A stretch of 64,000 bases of DNA, taken from Nodosilinea sp. PGN35. Lineage in GTDB: Bacteria; Cyanobacteriota; Cyanobacteriia; Phormidesmidales; Phormidesmidaceae. Of this stretch, positions 1 to 8,237 are shown one piece after another (the first letter of the stretch is position 1; every line of letters starts with the position of its first letter). The stretch covers positions 402,133-466,132 of the forward strand of contig NZ_JAQKQJ010000015.1 in the NCBI RefSeq assembly GCF_029109325.1. Direction: 5' to 3'. The notes beneath the pieces are model-generated. The model had not been told where the DNA came from. It worked only from the letters and a program-made list of their open reading frames with translations, and did not search any database. Both the position numbers and the translations under genes were made by a program.

Positions 1-70
1 CGGAGTGATGATTCGCCCCGACCCCGGCGATGTGTTGCGCTACCTCCAGCGCGACGGTCTGTTTGGGTAA
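1..70 (+). CDS. C-terminal end of an unidentified protein (partial)
   Basis: Only the last 22 codons are inside the window; the frame ends in TAA at 68-70. The residues include RPDPGDVLRYLQ and end in GLFG. I do not recognise the family from so short a tail. The gene runs in from the left edge on the plus strand and is followed by a dispersed palindrome and a convergent membrane-protein gene. It could be any soluble protein. Confidence 0.5.
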   Translation, partial: GVMIRPDPGDVLRYLQRDGLFG

Positions 71-115
71 TGCAAAATCCGCTTTGGTAAGCCCCGGTTC
101 ATAACCAGGAACCCC

Positions 116-143
116 GTAGGGGCGTAGCACGCTACGCCCCTAC
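116..143. repeat. Dispersed palindrome (GTAGGGGCG type)
   Basis: A nearly perfect inverted repeat: GTAGGGGCGTAGC, two bases, GCTACGCCCCTAC (13-bp arms). Palindromes of this GTAGGGGC type are common between cyanobacterial genes. It lies between two convergent genes and contains the stop codon of the membrane protein on the minus strand, so it may also serve as a bidirectional terminator. A degenerate relative lies at 13257-13280. Confidence 0.7.
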
Positions 144-760
144 AAATGCGATCGCACCTGACGCCGCAGCACCACGCCTGAAACAACTCCCGCAATGCCG
201 CCAAACACCATGGCACTGAGTGAAGCAGCAGTCACGGCAAACATCATGCCAAACAGCCAGCCCATAGCAGGAACCCCATGGGCAGCCCCCAGCCCAGTGA
301 TGAAATTGCCGTATATATACCCGCCAACGGCTCCCCCGGTCGCAGCACTGGCTATGACCCCAAGCACACCCAGCAGCAAGCTCACTACCAGCCACCGCTT
401 GACGCGGGGCGAAGCTTTGGCAGCGTCGAGATTACGTTTCATCCACCTGATCATTACTAATGACAGGTCTGAACCCTGGGTCGAGGGTGTTGCAGGCCCA
501 TGGGTGCTTCCCAAAATCAGGCCATTTATGATTCCGGCATAGAAGAGAACGGCAACTGCAACACTCCACATTGCCCAGTGCTGTGAGGATCCACAACCCG
601 CAATGCCCATACCACAGGCCTCGGTCACGTGAGCGGCCCCGTTTCTCAAGGCGGCGATCGTGCCACCAAACAGGGCACTCCCTGTTCCACACGTTACCGA
701 CAGCAGGATGTGAAACGAAGCAGTCTGCCAACCTGGCGGGGGCTCGTGGTGCATCATCAT
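140..760 (-). CDS. Hypothetical integral membrane protein
   Basis: A 206-residue protein with about four hydrophobic segments (near residues 15-35, 65-85, 120-150 and 160-195) rich in Gly and Ala, so it should be an inner-membrane protein. Residues 45-60 hold a small Cys-Gly motif (EACGMGIAGCG). The N-terminus has three consecutive Met codons (752-760), so the exact start is uncertain. I do not recognise the family and assign no function. It stands alone, convergent with the partial gene at 1-70 and separated by about 185 bases from the next gene upstream. Confidence 0.55.
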   Translation of the reverse strand: MMMHHEPPPGWQTASFHILLSVTCGTGSALFGGTIAALRNGAAHVTEACGMGIAGCGSSQHWAMWSVAVAVLFYAGIINGLILGSTHGPATPSTQGSDLSLVMIRWMKRNLDAAKASPRVKRWLVVSLLLGVLGVIASAATGGAVGGYIYGNFITGLGAAHGVPAMGWLFGMMFAVTAASLSAMVFGGIAGVVSGVVLRRQVRSHL

Positions 761-925
761 CTAAGGTCCTCAAAGCGGTTGCCTTTGCGCCATCGCTGGC
801 CGTAATGGCCTCACCTGCAAAAGCCTCTGCCCTATCGTTCCTCAAACCCCGCAATTTTGAACGCTTTTGCCCACCCTTTCCTGCGAAACGCTCCGCGAAC
901 CGGAAGAGCATAGTCCTTTCGGTAG

Positions 926-942
926 GGTGGGCACCGCCCATC
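926..942 (-). terminator. Possible terminator hairpin after the dihydroorotase-like gene
   Basis: GGTGGGC-acc-GCCCATC can fold into a short GC-rich hairpin just past the stop codon at 946 of the minus-strand gene. There is no U-run, so it may only be one of the GGTGGGC dispersed repeats. Confidence 0.3.
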
Positions 943-945
943 ACC

Positions 946-2253
946 TCATGCACCTTGATAGGGGGGAACCCATGTACGCAGAACGCGACCGGGGATCTCT
1001 TGTCCCAACCACGGGGTGTTGGCTGAGCGCGATCGCAGCGTCGCAGGCCCAACCGTCCAAGTAGCAGCCGGGTCAAACAAAACCATCTCGGCGGGCTGCT
1101 GGGGCTGAATAGTCGGCGGCGTCTGGCCCCAGCACGCCGCCGGATTTGTGCTCAGCGCCTGAATCAAGGTCAGCGGCGACCAGTCGCCCTTGACCACAAA
1201 GGTATCCCACAAAATCCCCAGGGCCAGCTCCAGGCCGATCGCGCCAGGAGGCGCAGAGGGAAAGCCCACGGTTTTGTCCTCGTAGGTGTGGGGGGTGTGG
1301 TCGATGGCGATCGCATCCACCACCCCGGCCTTCACTCCCTCGATCAGTGCCGCCCGGTCTTTGGGGTTACCTAACGGCGGCGACAGGCGCAGGTTGGGGT
1401 CGTAGCTACCCAAATCCTTAGCGCTCCACAGCAGGTGCATCCAGGTGGTGCTGGCGGTGACGGGCAGCCCGCGTTCCTTGGCCTGGCGCACCAGTTCCAC
1501 CCCGCGCCCGGTAGAAATCCGCATCAGGTGAACGGGGGTGCCCACCTCGGCCACACATTCCAGCAGGGCGGCCAGGGCAGCGGTCTCTGAGCTGGCCGGG
1601 TCGCCCACCAGGCCGTAGATCAGCGAAAACGGGCCTTCGCGGGCGACGCCGCTGTCGCGCAGGGTGCGATCGCAGCTGTACAGCGCCACCGGCTTGCCCA
1701 GGGGCCTGAGGTACTGCAACAGCCGCTGGGTCAGCAGTGGATTTTGAATCGCCCGACCGTCGGCAAATCCAACAATGGCAGAGTCAGACAGCTCCGCCAG
1801 CTCCACCATCTGCTGGCCCTGGCCCCCCTGGGTCAGCGCACCCCAGAGATAGAGGTGGGGCAAACTCGCATTGGTGCGCACAATGAAAGCCCGCCGAGCC
1901 AGCAGCTTCTCTACCATCGCCCCGTGGTCGATGGCAGGCTCGGTATCCGGCAAAATGCCCAGCCGGGTAAAGCCGCCCGCCTGCCCGGCAGCCAGCAGTG
2001 ATTCTAGGGTTTCCCTCGGCTCGTGGCCCGGCTCCCCCGAGTGGCTGTAGAGATCGACTAGGCCCGGCAGCAGCAGCTTGCCCTCGCCTGCGATCACCTC
2101 GGCGGCGGCGGGGATGTCTGGCAGGGAGGGGGCGATTTCCTCGACTACGCCGTCTCTCACCAGCACATCGGCGGTGCGATCGCTCTGCCCTACCGCATCC
2201 AGCACCCGCACCTGCTGGATGAGCTGCGCCCCATTTCCCGGCACCTGCGTCAC
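946..2253 (-). CDS. pyrC: Dihydroorotase-like protein, probably catalytically inactive
   Basis: A 435-residue amidohydrolase of the type I dihydroorotase family (pyrimidine synthesis; cyclisation of carbamoyl-aspartate). The fold markers are present: PGLVDLYSH near residue 63, LPDTEP near 101, IDHTPH at 318-322. Most metal ligands are replaced. The HxH motif reads Y69-S-H71, the His of the HxED motif reads S193 (YSCD), and the His before the IST motif is R245; the bridging-type Asp (165) and D318 remain. Such a protein cannot be expected to hold the usual zinc site. Known precedent: the pseudo-dihydroorotase PyrC' of Pseudomonas, which has a structural role with aspartate carbamoyltransferase. 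Start is GTG, overlapping the TGA of the phosphatase gene as GTGA (translational coupling). Confidence 0.8.
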   Translation of the reverse strand: MTQVPGNGAQLIQQVRVLDAVGQSDRTADVLVRDGVVEEIAPSLPDIPAAAEVIAGEGKLLLPGLVDLYSHSGEPGHEPRETLESLLAAGQAGGFTRLGILPDTEPAIDHGAMVEKLLARRAFIVRTNASLPHLYLWGALTQGGQGQQMVELAELSDSAIVGFADGRAIQNPLLTQRLLQYLRPLGKPVALYSCDRTLRDSGVAREGPFSLIYGLVGDPASSETAALAALLECVAEVGTPVHLMRISTGRGVELVRQAKERGLPVTASTTWMHLLWSAKDLGSYDPNLRLSPPLGNPKDRAALIEGVKAGVVDAIAIDHTPHTYEDKTVGFPSAPPGAIGLELALGILWDTFVVKGDWSPLTLIQALSTNPAACWGQTPPTIQPQQPAEMVLFDPAATWTVGPATLRSRSANTPWLGQEIPGRVLRTWVPPYQGA

Positions 2254-3623
2254 AGTGCCCCCGCTGCGGTCTTATCGAGCACGCTGCCCGACAGGTGAAT
2301 CGTGACATTGGCCGTGGTCAGCACCGGGGCGCTGTCGATGCCGTTGGGGTAGTCGATTACGCTCACGGCACCGTTGCCCTGCTTAAAGCGCCAAAAAGAC
2401 TCTGGCCCCATGCCCAGTACGTGGCAGAGCAGCGCTTTATTGACCGCGTCGTGGGCGACAACGAGAACCGTCTGCACCCGATCTTCGAGCGAGGGAGCGC
2501 CGCCGCTGTGGGCCGCGACAATTTCTTTCCAGGCGGCGATCGATCGCAGCCACACCTGCTCCAGGTTTTCGCCCCCCGGCATTTGCACGGTCTCGGGGGC
2601 GCTCTGCCACTGCTCCAGCATCCCTGGGTAGCCGCCCTCAATTTCGGCTTCGTAGAGCCCTTCCCATTCGCCGTGGCTGATCTCGCGCAGCTCCTGCACC
2701 GAGTGCAGCGTCAGCCCTGGGTGGTGCTGCAAGATAATTTCCGCCGTTTCTTTAGGCCGCGCCATAAAGCTGGTGTAGGCGGCATCGATCGCCACGGGTT
2801 TGAGAAACTCCGCCGCCTTCGCCCCCTGGGCACGACCGTTGTCGTTGAGGGGCACATCGATCTGGCCCTGAAAGCGACCCTGGCGGTTCCACTCGGTTTC
2901 ACCATGGCGCACCAGCAGCATGCGGGGGCCTCTGTGACCGCGCCGCATCTCGGGCAGCGGTGCCCCCAGGTGGCTGGTCAGGTTCATGGCTTCGACCTGC
3001 ACCGGGCTGCCCCAGCCGCCCTCAAAGTTGAGCACGCTAATGCCGCAGTTGGCCTGGTGTAGGTTGTTGAAATACTCTGGCCTCAGCCCAATGGCGGTGC
3101 TGATCAGCGCCCGGTTGATGGCGCTGTGGGCGACCACCAGCAGGGTTTTGCCCGCCTGCTCGGCCAGCAGCCCCTGCCAAAACCGCGCCGCCTGCTGATA
3201 CAGCTCGCGAATGGGGTAAAACTCGACCGTGGTGCCGTCGGCCTGGGGCACCGCCATCACCAGGTTGGCCGGGTCGGTGCGCCACTGGTGAAAGGTTTCG
3301 GGGTGCTGGGCCTCGGCTTCGCTAAAGGCCACGCCTTCCCACAGGGGCAGGCTAATTTCTTTCAGGTCGTCGGTAAAGGTGGGGGTCAGGCCCGGCATTG
3401 CTGTTCGCAGTTCGGCGGCGATCAGCTCAGCGGTTTTGCGCGCGCGCTTGAGCGGGCTGGCCCACACCCCGTCAAAGGGAATGCCCATCAATGCCTGGCC
3501 CACCTGGAGCGCCTGGGCCTCGCCCTCGGGGGTCAGCGCTGACTCGTCGCAGTGGCCTTGAATGAGTTTGAGCTGGTTGTAGGTGCTCTGCCCGTGACGA
3601 ACAATAATAACGCGGGTTTTCAG
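2250..3623 (-). CDS. Two-domain histidine phosphatase family protein
   Basis: A tandem phosphoglycerate-mutase-like phosphatase of 457 residues. The first ATG (3503) would cut off the first catalytic RHG motif. The frame is open upstream to 3623, giving VIIVRHGQSTYN at about residues 5-16, so a CTG start at 3621-3623 is proposed, with GAGAGGA about 10 bases upstream and an in-frame stop five codons before. The second domain begins near residue 235 with LLVRHGETEWN. Each domain also has the second catalytic His in AHSAINR and AHDAVNK. The substrate is unknown; in cyanobacteria this family includes phosphoserine phosphatase-type enzymes. It is coupled to the dihydroorotase-like gene by a 4-base overlap. 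Confidence 0.85.
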   Translation of the reverse strand: MKTRVIIVRHGQSTYNQLKLIQGHCDESALTPEGEAQALQVGQALMGIPFDGVWASPLKRARKTAELIAAELRTAMPGLTPTFTDDLKEISLPLWEGVAFSEAEAQHPETFHQWRTDPANLVMAVPQADGTTVEFYPIRELYQQAARFWQGLLAEQAGKTLLVVAHSAINRALISTAIGLRPEYFNNLHQANCGISVLNFEGGWGSPVQVEAMNLTSHLGAPLPEMRRGHRGPRMLLVRHGETEWNRQGRFQGQIDVPLNDNGRAQGAKAAEFLKPVAIDAAYTSFMARPKETAEIILQHHPGLTLHSVQELREISHGEWEGLYEAEIEGGYPGMLEQWQSAPETVQMPGGENLEQVWLRSIAAWKEIVAAHSGGAPSLEDRVQTVLVVAHDAVNKALLCHVLGMGPESFWRFKQGNGAVSVIDYPNGIDSAPVLTTANVTIHLSGSVLDKTAAGAL

Positions 3624-3978
3624 GGGTCTGTCCTCTCAAGTTGCTCAACCAACGTCAGATTTTACCCTGTTGGGGAGCCGCGCCGCAGCCTTGCCCGACA
3701 CTGGGCAGGGCTCACCACTGTTCAGTGGTTTCAGTCGGTGAATCAGAGCACGGGTGCGGCTCGCTTAACACAACATTTACTACTTATTGTCTTTTTGGCT
3801 ATGTCCCTAGACATCGCTATCTTTTTGCCGTTCCATGGGGGTGAATACCAGGCATCCAGCGAGTCTGCTCGCGGGTTGTGTCGCACAGTCGCCACCCAGC
3901 TGCCGCTGCCCCAATCGGCCTGCGATCGCATTGGCAGCGCCCAGGAGCAAGCTTATTTTTTAGGTTTTAGGAGATCCC
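3624..3978. other. Divergent intergenic region
   Basis: About 355 bases separating the phosphatase gene (minus) and the SulP gene (plus), so both promoters should lie here. I see no convincing protein and no clear dyad. Just before the SulP start is AGGAG (3969-3973), five bases ahead of a TTG codon, which decides that start. Confidence 0.4.
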
Positions 3979-5472
3979 TTGAACACGTTCAATCTTCAGC
4001 CGCTAAATTTGCGTGCCCTGAAACGAGACTGGTGGTCTAACCCCAGAGCCGACCTGCTGGCTGGCGCGGTGGTCGGGCTGGCACTGATTCCAGAGGCGAT
4101 CGCCTTCTCGATCATCGCCGGGGTTGACCCCAAGGTGGGCCTCTACACCTCTTTTATCCTCGCTGTCACCACCGCATTTTTGGGTGGTCGGCCCGCGTCA
4201 ATCTCTGCGGCCACTGGGGCCATGGCCCTGCTGATGATCGACCTGGTGCGCGACTACGGGCTGGAGTACCTGCTGGTGGCCACCCTGCTCTGCGGCGTAT
4301 TCCAGGTAATCTTTGGGCTGCTGCGGCTGGGTCGCCAGATGCGCTACGTACCCCGCGCAGTGATGGTGGGCTATGTCAACGCCCTGGCGGTGCTGATCTT
4401 TCTGGCCCAACTCCCACAGCTGATCAACGTGCCCTTTGCCGTGTACGTGATGACGGCGCTGTCTCTGGCGATCATCTACATTTTGCCGCGCTTTACCAGA
4501 GCGGTGCCGTCTCCCCTGGTGGCGCTGTTTGTCATGACGGTGGCGGCGATCGCCCTGGGCATTGACGTGCCCACCGTCGGCGACATGGGTGAGCTGCCCA
4601 CCGCCCTACCCGTCTTTGCCCTACCCCAGGTGCCCTGGACCCTAGAAACTCTGCGGATTGTGCTGCCCACGGCGCTGACTATGGCGGTGGTGGGCCTGCT
4701 GGCATCCTTCCTCACCGCTGCGCTGGTGGACGAGATGACCGACACCCCCAGCGACAAAAACCGCGAGGCCAGGGGCCAGGGGGTGGCCAACATTCTCACC
4801 AGCTGCTTTGGCGGCATGGCGGGCTGCGGCATGATTGGCCAGTCGGTAATCAACGTGCAGTCGGGCGGGCGGGGCAGGCTTTCGACCCTGGCGGCGGGAG
4901 TGTTTTTGCTGTTTGCCATTCTGGTGCTGAGCCGGTGGGTGCAGCAGATGCCCATGGCGGCCCTGGTGGCGGTCATGATCATGGTTTCCATCGGCACCTT
5001 TCGCTGGGCATCGTTTCGCGATATAGCCAAGATACCCCGCACCGAGACCGTGGTGATGCTCACCACCATGCTGGTGACGATCTTTACCCGCAACTTTGCC
5101 CTCGGAGTGGCCACGGGCATAGTGATGAGCACCGTGTTTTTTAGCCGCAAAATTGCTCGGCTGGTGTTTGTCGATAGGGGGTTAAAAGACGACGGTCGCC
5201 ACCGCCTCTACAGCGTGTCGGGGCAGATCTTTTTTGTCTCCACTGAAGAATTTCTCAACGCCTTTGACTTCAACGAGAGTATCGATCGCGTCACCATCGA
5301 CCTCACCCACGCCCATCTGTGGGATCAAGGAGCCGTCGCCGCCCTCGACAGAATTGTCAACAAGCTTCGCCGCACCGGGGCCGAGGTGGAGGTCATTGGC
5401 CTCAACGCCGCTAGCGCTACCTTGGTCAACAGGCTGGCCATCCACAGCCAGCCAGCCGCTCTACAGAAGTAG
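3979..5472 (+). CDS. SulP family inorganic anion transporter with STAS domain
   Basis: A 497-residue inner-membrane transporter. Residues 20-390 hold 10-12 hydrophobic segments with SulP landmarks (RADLLAGAVVGLALIPEAIAF near 23, VGLYTSF, ISAATGAMA). The C-terminal 100 residues form a cytoplasmic STAS-like domain. Family members move sulfate, bicarbonate or other anions by symport or exchange; the N-terminus does not match the bicarbonate transporter BicA as I know it, so the substrate is left open. Start is TTG with AGGAG five bases upstream. A Crp/Fnr-like gene follows on the same strand about 160 bases later. Confidence 0.85.
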   Translation: MNTFNLQPLNLRALKRDWWSNPRADLLAGAVVGLALIPEAIAFSIIAGVDPKVGLYTSFILAVTTAFLGGRPASISAATGAMALLMIDLVRDYGLEYLLVATLLCGVFQVIFGLLRLGRQMRYVPRAVMVGYVNALAVLIFLAQLPQLINVPFAVYVMTALSLAIIYILPRFTRAVPSPLVALFVMTVAAIALGIDVPTVGDMGELPTALPVFALPQVPWTLETLRIVLPTALTMAVVGLLASFLTAALVDEMTDTPSDKNREARGQGVANILTSCFGGMAGCGMIGQSVINVQSGGRGRLSTLAAGVFLLFAILVLSRWVQQMPMAALVAVMIMVSIGTFRWASFRDIAKIPRTETVVMLTTMLVTIFTRNFALGVATGIVMSTVFFSRKIARLVFVDRGLKDDGRHRLYSVSGQIFFVSTEEFLNAFDFNESIDRVTIDLTHAHLWDQGAVAALDRIVNKLRRTGAEVEVIGLNAASATLVNRLAIHSQPAALQK

Positions 5473-5630
5473 GCCAGTAGAGCAGCTGGAGAATTACAGA
5501 GCAAAAGCAACGCGCCCTCTGGAAGCGGCCCCCGCCAGAGATTGGGGGTGAAAGCTTAGTTTTGAGGGTTGAGTACGGTATAACAATGGTTGCGAGGGAC
5601 AATGGCAGAGTAACGAATCTACAGCACCCC

Positions 5631-6428
5631 ATGGCAAAGGCAAAAAGCCCCAGTTTGGCTGCAAAAACAATCGAAACCTTGACAACCCAGAGCTTTTTGT
5701 TCCGTGACCTACAACTAGACCCTCTGCTCAGCACCCTCGACCCCGATACGCTGTCCGTCGAAAAGCTCTATTCCAACCGCCCGGTCTACACCGCCTTTCG
5801 TCCCCACTCCTGGCAAGAGCATCTCTACGTCGTCGTCGATGGCGGCCCGGTGATCATGCGCAGCACTCCCCTCGACCGGGTCATGGCCCTCACCTACCCC
5901 GGCGGCTGCTTTGGCATGCGCAGTCTGCCCGTGGGCGTGGGCGCAGCGGCGCGGGCCTTCCCCAGCCTGGTCGAAGCCTACAAAACCACCAATGTCGTCA
6001 AGATTCCCGTGCAGGTGGTGCAGCATCTCTACGACCACAATGAAACCTTTCGCGATCGCTACACCCTGCTGTTCGAGCTGCGCGAAAAGTTTCAGTACCA
6101 CCTGCTCAATTGCAGCACCTACCCTCCCCAGGCGGTGGCGGCGGTGCTGCGGGGGCTGATCTTCCAGGAGCGGAGTCTCGGTGCCCAGCCCCAGGGCGGC
6201 AAGTCTGACTACGTCTTCGACCTGCCCATCGACCTGATTGCCCGCGCCTGCCAGCTCAACCATCGCACCGTGGAGCAGGTGCTCAAGGGGCTCACTAAGG
6301 CGGGCTACATCAAGACCGACAAGCCAGCCGACTCCGCCAACGACCTGGTGAGGGTGGTAGACCCCGAGGGGCTGAAGGAGGTCTACGGTGCCACCCGCGA
6401 CAAGGTCTCCTGGTGGCCGCTGAAGTAG
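5631..6428 (+). CDS. Crp/Fnr-like transcriptional regulator
   Basis: About 265 residues: an N-terminal cyclic-nucleotide-binding-like beta-roll (roughly residues 20-130, with HLYVVVDGGPVIM), a long connecting helix with FELREKFQYHLL, and a C-terminal winged helix (PIDLIARACQLNHRTVEQVL). No glycine-rich cAMP pocket is obvious, so the ligand is unknown. The frame is open back to a TTG at 5562 and an ATG at 5586; I chose the ATG at 5631 because the conserved-looking sequence begins there, but no strong ribosome site decides it. It follows the SulP gene and could regulate it, which is an inference from position only. Confidence 0.7.
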   Translation: MAKAKSPSLAAKTIETLTTQSFLFRDLQLDPLLSTLDPDTLSVEKLYSNRPVYTAFRPHSWQEHLYVVVDGGPVIMRSTPLDRVMALTYPGGCFGMRSLPVGVGAAARAFPSLVEAYKTTNVVKIPVQVVQHLYDHNETFRDRYTLLFELREKFQYHLLNCSTYPPQAVAAVLRGLIFQERSLGAQPQGGKSDYVFDLPIDLIARACQLNHRTVEQVLKGLTKAGYIKTDKPADSANDLVRVVDPEGLKEVYGATRDKVSWWPLK

Positions 6429-6492
6429 AGGCCGCCGCGAGATGGCCCTACATCACCGTCGGCGAGCCGGGAAACGAGGTCAGACCGCATGG

Positions 6493-7188
6493 CTAAAGCA
6501 CCCTTTCCAGGCCGATCGAGGGGTGGTGTCCAGGGTCGCGAGCCAGGTCTAGAACGCAATGATTGGCAGCGGAATCAGCGGGAGCATTGCCCATCGATGT
6601 CTCTCGGGCTGCGTGGCACAGCCGCTCCAGCAGTGGTTGGTCGTGGCTGATGGCGATCAGCCCTACCTGATTCTGGCGGGCAAACTCCAGCACCACCTGC
6701 CAGATCAGGGCCTGGGTGTTGGCGTCTAGCATGGCGGTCATTTCGTCGGCGATCAGGTAGCGGGTCTGGCGGTTGAGCACCCGGGCGATCGCCACCCGCT
6801 GCAACTCGCCCCCGCTCAGCTCGTGGGGGTAGCGGGTCAGCCAGCCGGGGTGAATGCCCAGGGCGTCGAGGTAGTGCAGCGGGGGCGGGTGCCCCTCGCG
6901 CAAAATGCGATCGATGCGCCAGCGGGGGTTTACCGCCAGCTCCGGGTTTTGGAACACGAGCTGCACCGGGCAGTAGCCCCGAGGGGGCAACGGCTGCGTG
7001 TCCAGCGTGATCTGGCCACGGGTGGGGGCCAAGTAGCCCGCCAGCAGCTTGCCCAGGGTGGTTTTGCCGTAGCCCGAGGGGGCCATCAGCCCCACCACCT
7101 GGCCTGGGGCCACGCTCAGCGATCGCTCCTGCACCACCCAGGGCAGGTGAGCCCCGTAGCGAAACCACAGCCCGTTACCCTTCAGCAT
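6493..7188 (-). CDS. ABC transporter ATP-binding protein (DppF/NikE type)
   Basis: A 231-residue ATPase, short for the family (usually 260-330). Walker A is APSGYGKTT near residues 37-45, signature LSGGELQRVAIAR near 123, Walker B YLIADEMTAMLD near 145, and the switch His lies in AISHD. It is the last gene of the five-gene importer operon and overlaps the preceding ATPase gene by 14 bases. With its partner it should power uptake of a peptide, nickel complex or similar solute from the periplasm. The C-terminus lacks the extra oligopeptide-type domain. Confidence 0.85.
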   Translation of the reverse strand: MLKGNGLWFRYGAHLPWVVQERSLSVAPGQVVGLMAPSGYGKTTLGKLLAGYLAPTRGQITLDTQPLPPRGYCPVQLVFQNPELAVNPRWRIDRILREGHPPPLHYLDALGIHPGWLTRYPHELSGGELQRVAIARVLNRQTRYLIADEMTAMLDANTQALIWQVVLEFARQNQVGLIAISHDQPLLERLCHAARETSMGNAPADSAANHCVLDLARDPGHHPSIGLERVL

Positions 7189-8104
7189 GAATACACCTCA
7201 CCCAACCTTGACGCACCTTCCGCAGCTCAGGCCGCCCCGCCTCGCACTCGGCGGTGGCCCGGGGGCAGCGATCGCTAAACAGACACCCCGGCGGCAAACG
7301 CTCGGGGCTGGGCTGGTTTCCCGGTACCGGCACAAACTCGTTCTGGGGCAGCGATCGCCACAGCGCCTGGGTGTAGGGGTGGCGCAGGTTGCCCGCCGCA
7401 AAATCTCTGGCGTCGGCAATCTCAGCGGTGGTGCCCGCGTAGAACACCGCCACCCGATCGGCCACCTGGAGCGCCGCCTCAATGTCGTGGGTAATCAAAA
7501 TCACCCCCCGCCCCCCCTGGGCCAGCTCCCGCAGGTGGTTGAGGGTCTCGCTCACCACGTCGGGGTGCAGCCCCGGCGTGGGCTCGTCGGCAATCACCAG
7601 GTCGGCCTGGGTGACCACGGCTGTAGACACCAGCACCCGCCGCGCCATCCCCCCCGACAGCTGAAAGGGGTAGCGCTGCCGGGTGGTGGCGGGCAACTCG
7701 TAGCGGGCAAAGGTGCGATCGACCGCCGCCCGCGCGGCCACCGGGGAGAGCCCGCTCAGCCGCCCCACCCGCTGCACCTGCTGCCCCACCGTCATCAGCG
7801 GGTCGAGGTAGCCCACCGACTGGGGAACCAGCGCGATCGCCCGGCCCCGCAGCGCCCGACACCGCTCTGGGGTCAGGGGCGCACCCTGAAACTGCATCGT
7901 CCCCGTCAGCTGAGCATTCTCCGGCAAGATTCCCAGCAGAGCGTGGGCCAAAAGGCTCTTGCCCGACCCGCTCGAGCCCACCACCGCCACCAGTTCCCCC
8001 GCCTGCACGGTCAAATCGAGATCGCTAATCACCGTCAGCTGCTTGCGGCGCAGCCCCTGGTCGTACTGGGTGAAGGTGATGCCGAGGTTGGCGATGGAGA
8101 GCAT
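7175..8104 (-). CDS. ABC transporter ATP-binding protein (DppD/NikD type)
   Basis: A 309-residue ATPase starting at the ATG at 8102-8104 (MLSIANLGITF); the open frame upstream is repeat DNA, not protein. Walker A is GSSGSGKS near residue 45, signature LSGGMARRVL, Walker B LVIADEPTPGL, switch His in LITHD. The C-terminal 40 residues carry a Cys-containing oligopeptide/dipeptide-transporter motif (GCLFSDRCPRA), typical of DppD/OppD/NikD-class subunits. It pairs with the shorter ATPase downstream. Confidence 0.9.
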   Translation of the reverse strand: MLSIANLGITFTQYDQGLRRKQLTVISDLDLTVQAGELVAVVGSSGSGKSLLAHALLGILPENAQLTGTMQFQGAPLTPERCRALRGRAIALVPQSVGYLDPLMTVGQQVQRVGRLSGLSPVAARAAVDRTFARYELPATTRQRYPFQLSGGMARRVLVSTAVVTQADLVIADEPTPGLHPDVVSETLNHLRELAQGGRGVILITHDIEAALQVADRVAVFYAGTTAEIADARDFAAGNLRHPYTQALWRSLPQNEFVPVPGNQPSPERLPPGCLFSDRCPRATAECEAGRPELRKVRQGWVRCIHAEG

Positions 8105-8115
8105 GGAGGGGGGAA

Positions 8116-8235
8116 GGGTATCGGGTTTCGGGTTTCGGGTGTCAGTATCCCCTCCTGGGAGGGGCAGGGGTGGGTTATCGGGGTGTGGGGTGTCGGGTAT
8201 CGGGTATCGGGTTTTGACCTGACACCTGACACCCC
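8116..8235. repeat. Heptamer tandem repeats (GGGTATC/GGGTTTC class)
   Basis: Two short runs of 7-base units: GGGTATC, GGGTTTC, GGGTTTC, GGGTGTC (8116-8143) and GGGTGTC, GGGTATC, GGGTATC, GGGTTTT (8188-8215), followed by an inverted partner GACACCTGACACC. This resembles the short tandemly repeated repetitive (STRR) sequences known from cyanobacteria. It sits inside the importer operon between a permease and an ATPase gene. Confidence 0.7.
8149..8175. repeat. 27-base dispersed repeat, copy 1
   Basis: Begins CCCCTCCTGGGAGGGG and ends AGGGGTGGGT. An identical 27-base copy lies at 16897-16923 between sbpA and cysT. Its first half is self-complementary (CCCCTCC/GGGAGGGG). It sits between the two heptamer runs. 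Confidence 0.8.
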
Positions 8236-8237
8236 CT

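Noticed and set aside
3979..5472. BicA bicarbonate transporter
   Set aside because: SulP fold is clear but the N-terminal sequence and length do not match BicA as I remember it; substrate left open.
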